From Candidatus Saccharimonadota bacterium (GTDB lineage: Bacteria > Patescibacteriota > Saccharimonadia > Saccharimonadales > JACDFO01): a stretch of 32,469 nucleotides of DNA. Under the pieces are notes generated by a model that had not been told where the DNA came from, did no database searches, and worked only from the letters and a program-made list of their open reading frames with translations. A program made the position numbers and the translations under genes. Positions within the stretch are counted from its first letter, which is position 1. Each line of letters starts with the position of its first letter. Positions 26,181-32,469 of this stretch are shown here, one piece after another. The DNA is taken from the NCBI GenBank assembly GCA_013815785.1, contig JACDFO010000004.1:1-32469 (forward strand), written 5' to 3'.

Positions 26181-27314
26181 TTATGGCCAGTTGGCAAAAA
26201 CTTGTGTCGAGTAAATATAGTTGTTCTTCTGGTTTCGGTACGCTGCGGATCCCGTTCGTGTGTGTGTTCTATGGTCGAGGTTCGCACGATGTCCGGAACT
26301 ATTTACGTATGCATTAAAGATTGCTTGCGAATTGTTGTTAGGGTCTTGGCTGCAATTTTCTCCAACTGAGCGCCAGTTATTGCTTGTTGCACCTTCTTTG
26401 TTGCAAACATACAAGAACTCGTTTACCAAATTACTGTTGTGGTACAACTTGTTTTGCTCAGCCTGTCGTTTTGCCTGTAGGTTTGCTAGTTCATTCATAC
26501 AACCTCTTCTTTGGTACTGGTATATACCAAGCGAAGCGCGTCGCTGGTTGGTCAGGTTAAATATATTCGTAGCGTAGTTACTTTCTACACTAACAGGGTC
26601 TGGAGGTTGAGCGGCTACTTTAGGTACAAGCACCTCACTAAAACGCTGTAAGACTGATTGAGTGCTTGCAGCTGCCGTAGGTAATCTGAATTCTTTAGTT
26701 TTGCCACGTTGTTCACGGGTTGTTGCTTTTTCGCACCTACTGAGAATCTTAGCCTGCATTTTGGCTAGTTTATCAGGTTTGGCTGCACCAGCATGGACGG
26801 AAAAGGCGTTAGATTTGCCGTCGCCGTTAATAACGAAACCTTCGTGGGTGCTGATCAGGGCTTCCTGGCCGGCTACTCCTGTTTCGTTTGGCAGACCTTC
26901 TAGTTTCAGATCTCTGATTTCTTGATGCAGGTTCTTTACTTCACCTAAGCCAAGCTGTCCGGTTTGCACAAATCCTTCCTGGTTACCATCATCACAGAGC
27001 AGTGTACCGTCCCCTAATACTAAGTAAGACGCGGTGTAAGATTCGTACACTGCCGAGCCGCCTTCAGCTTGTGTAATCAAAGTTGGCTTAGAATCGTAAT
27101 ATGCAGCGACAACTTCATCGGGACCTGCAAGTAGAGCCGGCTTTGCGCTGGCTTGAAGAAGTAAGAACACGCCGACGACGGCAAAACTAACAGCAAACAG
27201 CAATGTACGCGGATTGCGTAAATCTGTTGCAGGAAACTGTACTTTTTTTGTTGATTTTATTGTTTTCTTCGAAGTTGTTGCTCGTTTTTTTGGAGTCTTG
27301 GCCGATGTAGCCAT
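26181..27314 (-). CDS. membrane-anchored CAP/SCP-domain protein with Lys-rich N-tail (copy 2)
   Basis: NIFNLTNQRRASLGIYQYQ...SVGENCSQDPNNNSQAIFNAYVNSSGHRANLDHRTHTRTGSAAY; same N-tail architecture as copy 1. Confidence 0.86.
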   Translation of the reverse strand: MATSAKTPKKRATTSKKTIKSTKKVQFPATDLRNPRTLLFAVSFAVVGVFLLLQASAKPALLAGPDEVVAAYYDSKPTLITQAEGGSAVYESYTASYLVLGDGTLLCDDGNQEGFVQTGQLGLGEVKNLHQEIRDLKLEGLPNETGVAGQEALISTHEGFVINGDGKSNAFSVHAGAAKPDKLAKMQAKILSRCEKATTREQRGKTKEFRLPTAAASTQSVLQRFSEVLVPKVAAQPPDPVSVESNYATNIFNLTNQRRASLGIYQYQRRGCMNELANLQAKRQAEQNKLYHNSNLVNEFLYVCNKEGATSNNWRSVGENCSQDPNNNSQAIFNAYVNSSGHRANLDHRTHTRTGSAAYRNQKNNYIYSTQVFANWP

Positions 27315-27400
27315 AAAAACATCCCCCTATTAATAAGTATTACCCTTATGCTAAACCCACTAATGTAATTTGTAAAGTTAATACGTGTTAGTGACGGACT

Positions 27401-27430
27401 AGACATCAAAGTCGTTGCCGTTTGGTGTCT
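27401..27430. terminator. intergenic hairpin
   Basis: AGACATCAAA-gtcgttgccg-TTTGGTGTCT, one G-T wobble; no clear U tract. Confidence 0.4.
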
Positions 27431-27537
27431 TAAATTGGGTACTTGGCATCTTCTAAAAGCAAAAGTGCTGCGGTGGTGCGGAATAATTAAAGATGTTGCC
27501 AGGGAAGAGCGCTCATTGCCTAAGCAAAACTTTTGGG

Positions 27538-27566
27538 TTGACAATTATACAATAATTTGCTATAAT
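27538..27566 (+). promoter_or_regulatory. promoter TTGACA-17-TATAAT facing the LPxTG cassette
   Basis: Perfect hexamers and 17-nt spacer. Confidence 0.87.
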
Positions 27567-27614
27567 ATACAACCTACAGTTACGTTGAAACATCAGTCTC
27601 CGTCTGTAGTACAT

Positions 27615-27629
27615 TGACATGTCAGATTG
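27615..27629. repeat. left inverted repeat TGACATGTCAGATTG
   Basis: Exact reverse complement at 28503-28517. Confidence 0.9.
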
Positions 27630-27659
27630 TTAGTTTGTATTTTAGTATGTCCATACGAT

Positions 27660-27713
27660 GGAATACGGATATAGCGCTTATATAGCATATATGAGCGGTT
27701 GTATCCGTATTCC
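27660..27713 (+). other. long hairpin in 5' leader
   Basis: GGAATACGGATA/TATCCGTATTCC perfect 12 bp, then CGCTTATATA-GCA-TATATGAGCG (one G-T). Confidence 0.85.
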
Positions 27714-27765
27714 AAATTGGATTCGGTGCAGGCCAGAAGCCGAAGAATCACATGAGGAGCTTTTC

Positions 27766-28389
27766 ATGAGTTACTTTTTCAAAGTGATCGTGGCTCTTGC
27801 CGCGGCACTAGTCAGCACCATTGCCTTCATGGCACCGGTTGCTGCTCAGGAAGTGTCTGACTATGACGCGACCCTCGAGGTCACGTGCAACGCCGACAAC
27901 ATCATCGTTGTCGTCACCGCCATCAACGGCACTGACGAGGACGTGTTTGTTGCCGTCAGTACAACCCCCAACAAGGGAGCAGGTGGCCTAGTGGTTGCGA
28001 ATTCTTCAGAGGCCTACAGCTTCGAGAACCAAGCAGCCAGTGGAGCGGCAGTGGTTGAGTTCAGCGAGTTCGAGGACCCGGATGCCGGTTCGTCGTTCAG
28101 CACGCTGAGGCTTCCGTGGGAATGTGAAGAGGAAGTTCCTCCCACGACAGCACCCCCGGTGGTTTCCACGCCGCATGCACCTCTGATGCCTCCGACTGAA
28201 GTTGTCACACCCGTCGCACCACTCTCCCGCACCACATCAGTCCGTGGAGCGATTATCACCAGCCAAGCCAGTGAGCTTCCGCGAACGGGAAGTTCAAACA
28301 CTGTGCTTGGCGTAGTCGCTATCGCACTCATCGGTGCCGGCATTTGCCTTACGGAAAGCGCCAAGCATCGCCAACTGCGACAGAACTAG
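27766..28389 (+). CDS. secreted LPxTG-type (LPRTG) cell-wall-anchored protein of atypical composition
   Basis: GAGGAGC SD; signal peptide MSYFFKVIVALAAALVSTIAFMAPVAAQ; PPTTAPP linker; LPRTGSSNTVLGVVAIALIGAGICL + basic tail. Confidence 0.85.
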   Translation: MSYFFKVIVALAAALVSTIAFMAPVAAQEVSDYDATLEVTCNADNIIVVVTAINGTDEDVFVAVSTTPNKGAGGLVVANSSEAYSFENQAASGAAVVEFSEFEDPDAGSSFSTLRLPWECEEEVPPTTAPPVVSTPHAPLMPPTEVVTPVAPLSRTTSVRGAIITSQASELPRTGSSNTVLGVVAIALIGAGICLTESAKHRQLRQN

Positions 28390-28400
28390 ATGGTCATGAA

Positions 28401-28500
28401 GCCAAAGGGAAGTGAGCATATGCTCTTAAAGTTTTCTGCCACAAGCAGAGACGCTTCCCCCGGCTTTGGCCACAAATACGATCGTATCCACCCGGATACG
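28401..28500 (+). other. multi-stem 3' structure downstream of LPRTG gene
   Basis: GCCAAAG/CTTTGGC, GGAAGTG/CGCTTCC, AGCATATGCT palindrome, TCTGC-CACAA-GCAGA, ATACGATCGTAT palindrome, CGTATCC-ACCC-GGATACG. Confidence 0.75.
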
Positions 28501-28502
28501 CC

Positions 28503-28517
28503 CAATCTGACATGTCA
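28503..28517. repeat. right inverted repeat CAATCTGACATGTCA
   Basis: Exact reverse complement of 27615-27629. Confidence 0.9.
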
Positions 28518-28744
28518 TACAACCATAAAGCTTTTGAGGTAATGTTCTCACTAATATTCCCAACTAAGGTTTTGTAGACACTATGAATTGCATTATGTAA
28601 GAAGTATGATATTGACATATTTTCTGACTATACAAATTTTATCAAATCTCAGCGAGTAGCATATTAATCACGAACATTTCCCGGCATAGTAGCACTGTGT
28701 TATATTTTAAGGATAAGCTTTAAAAGAATAAGAAGATTTCAAGC

Positions 28745-29329
28745 ATGATGCTGAAGTGGCCCAAACGTAAAAAAGAGACTAACGAAGTCTCGCACGCGGA
28801 CGTGAACACTAGCCTGGTCAATAAAATTTCTGGTGCGGGTGTCGTGCGACCAAGAAACGGACTACAACTGCGTAAAGCCTTAGTCTTCGTAATCTTACTT
28901 AGCTCACTAGTAGGAGTCTTTTTTTACTTAAGTAGTAAAAGTACAGACAATAAAGCTACTGTCTACCAACCTGACATCCAGCTGCTGAATGACGCTGAAT
29001 ATAGAAGCTCAATGCAGAATATAAAGCAGAAAGTAGAAGCTAAAGATATAGATGCAGCCAAAGGTCTCTATGACGAAGCTGTAAAAAAATATGACGTCGG
29101 GGGTCAACCTAACATCGATCTCTTATTTGCGAAGTATCAAATTGCTTCGATTTTGCAACCCATACCAGATAATAAATCACAAAGGGAGGCCATCGCTGAA
29201 ATATGGACTGTTGCTAGCGAAGTGCCTGAACCACGTTCTTATTTCGGGATTACGGCAGAACAAATAATTGACATCCAGATAGGGCTAAATAATACACCGG
29301 GCTTACCAGCCGGAGGGGTGGGGGAATGA
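28745..29329 (+). CDS. single-TM protein, unknown
   Basis: ALVFVILLSSLVGVFFYLSS TM; ATGA overlap with next CDS. Confidence 0.7.
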   Translation: MMLKWPKRKKETNEVSHADVNTSLVNKISGAGVVRPRNGLQLRKALVFVILLSSLVGVFFYLSSKSTDNKATVYQPDIQLLNDAEYRSSMQNIKQKVEAKDIDAAKGLYDEAVKKYDVGGQPNIDLLFAKYQIASILQPIPDNKSQREAIAEIWTVASEVPEPRSYFGITAEQIIDIQIGLNNTPGLPAGGVGE

Positions 29330-30609
29330 ATAGACTCCCTAAGTTAGTCAGAGTGTTCTTTATCGGCGCAGGTTTGGCAATGATATTGACCCTACTACAA
29401 AGTCCCCAAAAAGCCAGCGCCAATACGCTGCCGAGTACTTACGATGTTCCGATGATTCCTTGTGGGGACGGCACGTTTACTCGATATGTAAACTATATAA
29501 CTTCGCCCGATCTAGTCGATGAAGGCGGCGGAAATTTTAGTGTTGCAACGGCCATCAACCAGATCACATTCAATACCTATGCAGCCTCAAACTACGCGTG
29601 TCCTACAGTTAACCCTGCTACCCGTGGTCCTGCATATCTGCATCACGAAGACTTCATATTTAATGGATCGCAAACAATTTCTGGGGGAGCGGCTTCCGCA
29701 AATAGTACCTGGGGTTATCGAGGTAGTTCGGGGTGGCAATTTACTAGGTCGTTCACTGTTACTCTTAACCCCGGAGTCAACACGCTAAATCTCCGACTTG
29801 CGGGTGATACTTGCACAGCGGTTAACAGTAATCCATGCTCCAATTATCCAATCACAGGTATATCGAACAACGTAGTACGTATTACCTTCAATCAGGACAG
29901 AGCTTCTTGCACTATTACCGCACCTAACACCCTAAGCCCAGGCCAATCTTTTAGCGCATCTTTTACAGCAACGAACGCTGGTGGTGTTGTTTGGTCGGTG
30001 CATCCCACCAATACCAACCGCTGGCGGTTGGGTAAGTCAAACCCGCGTACGTTCCCAGCAAACAATGGTACGTGGGGAACGACAAGGGTTGAAATACCCG
30101 GCTATCCGGGTTTAGGGCTTGTGGTTTATCCTGGTCAAACATCGCCCAGTAGTTCATCAACCCCAACCACGTTTACTCAAAGCTTTACCGCGCCCACGAC
30201 CCCAGGTACCTATAATTTTGACTGGGAAGTGGTCAGGGAGAATGTTTACTGGGTTGGTAGTCCCTGTAGTAAATCTATTATCGTAGCTACCGCGACTCCA
30301 ACATTGTCATGCAACGGAACTCCAAACAGCGTGGCAATCAATACCAATGTAACTTTTAGTGTAGACAGTACTTCAACTGCGACAGGCCCGGTAGCATGGG
30401 GTGGTATGCTAGGGGCTAATTCCAGTCCGGGAACAGGCACATCGTTTATAACAACATATCCAACAACTGGAACAAAAACAGTCGACGTAACACGGCAAGG
30501 TGTTCCTGATAGTTGTAGCGTTAATGTCACAGCTACACCCCCAACATCTGGCGGGCTCCGGAGGCTTGGTCCATGGGACTCTATAACAAACTTGCCACCG
30601 GTACTGTAG
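29326..30609 (+). CDS. secreted multi-domain Ig-like surface protein
   Basis: Signal peptide; SPGQSFSASFTATNAGGVVWS...TAPTTPGTYNFDWEVV resembles NBR1-type Ig-like domain; C-terminal PKD-like segment. Confidence 0.72.
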   Translation: MNRLPKLVRVFFIGAGLAMILTLLQSPQKASANTLPSTYDVPMIPCGDGTFTRYVNYITSPDLVDEGGGNFSVATAINQITFNTYAASNYACPTVNPATRGPAYLHHEDFIFNGSQTISGGAASANSTWGYRGSSGWQFTRSFTVTLNPGVNTLNLRLAGDTCTAVNSNPCSNYPITGISNNVVRITFNQDRASCTITAPNTLSPGQSFSASFTATNAGGVVWSVHPTNTNRWRLGKSNPRTFPANNGTWGTTRVEIPGYPGLGLVVYPGQTSPSSSSTPTTFTQSFTAPTTPGTYNFDWEVVRENVYWVGSPCSKSIIVATATPTLSCNGTPNSVAINTNVTFSVDSTSTATGPVAWGGMLGANSSPGTGTSFITTYPTTGTKTVDVTRQGVPDSCSVNVTATPPTSGGLRRLGPWDSITNLPPVL

Positions 30610-30775
30610 CTACATGCGAGGGTATGGTTAAGCCCAGCGTGTATGTCATGTTCTGGTGAACAGAATACATTAAATATAATTCAGCCTTATATGCACGACC
30701 CAATGACTATAGATGTGGCATCCTAAGTTTGATATACTTTCCGAGTAAGCTAAAAGCGTAAGTGTTAAAGAGACA

Positions 30776-31807
30776 ATGTTTTTAAAGAAAAAATCAAATC
30801 CCGCGCCACCGGCAAAAACCACCGGCGATACTGCTCCGCAGGTGACGGCTAGCCTAATGTTTTCTCGGCCTTCCAAAAACCCCTTTAATTTTATAAAGCA
30901 GCACACCAAACTGGTGTTGTTTATACTGATCGGTGTACTGCTGCTAGCTGGTGGTACGCAGTACTTTATGAATCGAGACGTATACATGATAGTTGCAGGC
31001 CGGGTCATAACTAAAAGCCAATTTAACGAAGCCAAGAAAGCAAATGAAAATTATATAAATGCGGTTGGCGGCTTGGAACAAGGATCGACGGAAGATCCTA
31101 ACTTTGTTAGGAACCAGCTTATATTTATGGCGGCTTTAGAAAACGAGGCAGCAAAAGCAGGTATAACAGTTTCACAAGAAGAAGTCGATACTTCGCTAGC
31201 ACAACTGGCGGCTAGTTTGCCAAAGGAATACAAGCCAAACGAGGAAGGTAGTCCAAGCATTGACCCGGCAAGTAGAGTGCGCAGTTACCAGAAGGATATT
31301 TACGCATGGAGCCCAGCCTACAGTAACGATAAACAAAAAAGCATATTATTGCAGACCAGGTTAAAGACTAAACTTTTGAACCAAATCGACGTTCTCCAAG
31401 TAAGCTTGGTACTAAATCCTAGTTCCGGGCTTGATGCCCAATCAGGCAAAGGCTACCTCCAGGGAAGAATCAGTTCCTTACTGAAAGAGCAAAATGGTAC
31501 ATATGCAGATTTGGTAACCGTTCTTAGGGGTAATAATCAAAACTTAAACGTTGAATTTCTTCCCGATGTAGCTAATATAACCAAGTACCCGGACTTATCT
31601 GCCAAAGCCGGGGAAGTTATTGGCAACCTGACTTCTCCCGGCCAAATCAGCGCAGCAGTGCAGACCGAAGAAAACGTTTTGCAAATATATCGGCTGGAAG
31701 CCTCATCACAAGGTGATTACGACTCGTGGGAGAGCCTTGTAGGTGCTTATGCGAGTAAGGCACACATAATAACTTCGTGGTTTGATTGGAAAAGGTTTAC
31801 GATATGA
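30776..31807 (+). CDS. membrane-anchored SurA/PrsA-like N-terminal foldase-type protein
   Basis: TM near the N-terminus; GRVITKSQFNEAKKANENY...VRNQLIFMAALENEAAKAGITVSQEEVDTSLAQL; no PPIase domain evident. Confidence 0.6.
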   Translation: MFLKKKSNPAPPAKTTGDTAPQVTASLMFSRPSKNPFNFIKQHTKLVLFILIGVLLLAGGTQYFMNRDVYMIVAGRVITKSQFNEAKKANENYINAVGGLEQGSTEDPNFVRNQLIFMAALENEAAKAGITVSQEEVDTSLAQLAASLPKEYKPNEEGSPSIDPASRVRSYQKDIYAWSPAYSNDKQKSILLQTRLKTKLLNQIDVLQVSLVLNPSSGLDAQSGKGYLQGRISSLLKEQNGTYADLVTVLRGNNQNLNVEFLPDVANITKYPDLSAKAGEVIGNLTSPGQISAAVQTEENVLQIYRLEASSQGDYDSWESLVGAYASKAHIITSWFDWKRFTI

Positions 31808-32469
31808 ACGCACGTCTAGTTAATAGCAGCACCTCGCTGTTTCATCGCGTGAAGTCCAGTATGTATCTCATCCTAATTCTAGTGGCTGTAGGTATGGTAG
31901 CAAACGTTTTGGTATCGCCACCAAAGACAGTTGAAGCTGTTACTGGTGGGCCAGCATGCAGTACTTGGGCAGCTTCTTTTTATGGAATTGACGATACGGC
32001 AACTATAGCTGCCGGCCAAAACCCGTATGGTAATCCAGGTATTGGATACACCGGCCCGAGCAGAAAGCAAATACAATTATCTGCCTCGACATATGTGTCG
32101 ACTTCTCTATCAACCTGCGCACAACCAAGGCCCATGCCGGCAGTAATAACTACGAATAATTGTGCGGCAGGAAGCAGTTCTTGCCCGATAGCACCTCAAC
32201 AGTTTGGTGGCTCAACAGATGCTGATAAAATATCTATGTATCCACCTTCTACTGTGGTTAATGGCGGAATAACATTGACATATATTGGCACGTCGTATGA
32301 AGCGGGAACTGCGGGATACGCAAAACTTACAAATGGCAGGAATTTTCCTTCTAACGCTCAGGTAGGAAGCCTAAACACTGGATTCAGACTAATTTTTCAC
32401 TATGTAAACTGTTCAGACCCATCAGCTGCTTCCTACTGTCCAGCACCTCCACCTCCACCACCTCCACCT
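31804..32469 (+). CDS. secreted protein, Pro-rich segment at window edge (3'-truncated)
   Basis: ATGA overlap with preceding CDS; signal-like MYLILILVAVGMVANVLVSPPKTVEA; open to the window end with PAPPPPPPPP; absent from the ORF track because it has no stop here. Confidence 0.75.
   Translation, partial: MNARLVNSSTSLFHRVKSSMYLILILVAVGMVANVLVSPPKTVEAVTGGPACSTWAASFYGIDDTATIAAGQNPYGNPGIGYTGPSRKQIQLSASTYVSTSLSTCAQPRPMPAVITTNNCAAGSSSCPIAPQQFGGSTDADKISMYPPSTVVNGGITLTYIGTSYEAGTAGYAKLTNGRNFPSNAQVGSLNTGFRLIFHYVNCSDPSAASYCPAPPPPPPPP

Noticed and set aside
27658-27765. N-terminal extension of the LPRTG ORF from 27658 (MEYGYSAYIAYMS...)
   Set aside because: It is translation of the leader hairpin; SD GAGGAGC plus signal peptide place the start at 27766.
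28401-28473. tRNA-like shape (7-bp GCCAAAG/CTTTGGC stem)
   Set aside because: No T-loop GTTCRA, no plausible anticodon arm or D-loop GG; better explained as a branched hairpin.
27615-28517. Classical transposon with TIR and TSD
   Set aside because: No transposase, and the candidate 8-bp direct repeat is 40 bp away from the left inverted repeat; left as an open hypothesis only.
27575-28520. Integron attC / gene cassette
   Set aside because: Did not find convincing RYYYAAC/GTTRRRY core pairs, and no integron integrase is visible.
1-32469. CRISPR arrays, tRNA or rRNA genes
   Set aside because: No regularly spaced repeats and no tRNA/rRNA signatures noticed by eye; a tRNAscan/Infernal run would be needed to exclude fully.

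Overview
The window reads as a chromosomal segment of a reduced-genome bacterium, probably CPR/Patescibacteria and most likely Saccharibacteria-like. That placement is inferred from gene content and protein style, not from a search. TGA is used as a stop, so the code looks standard. Positions 1-20 kb are mostly housekeeping: truB, an ABC-F ATPase, rpsO, pnp, a family-4-like UDG, RNase J, ftsK, rpsF-rpsR, ssb, efp, tlyA, a Crp/Fnr regulator, a phosphoribosyltransferase, a class-A-beta-lactamase-like serine hydrolase and ychF. Positions 20.6-32.5 kb are accessory and surface-oriented. They hold a tandemly duplicated three-gene module (small anchored protein / Lnt-like acyltransferase / membrane-anchored CAP protein), then a compositionally foreign LPxTG protein cassette bounded by a 15-bp inverted repeat and complex hairpins, then an operon of secreted and membrane proteins. 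Main candidates for something undescribed: (1) the duplicated Lnt-like + CAP + small-protein module, with an altered catalytic-Cys motif; (2) the inverted-repeat-bounded LPRTG cassette just downstream of an outward promoter; (3) a three-copy family of ~110-130 nt intergenic long hairpins with a conserved, covarying core; (4) a large structured leader ahead of rpsF-rpsR. All calls come from reading the sequence and the supplied ORF translations; no database search was run.
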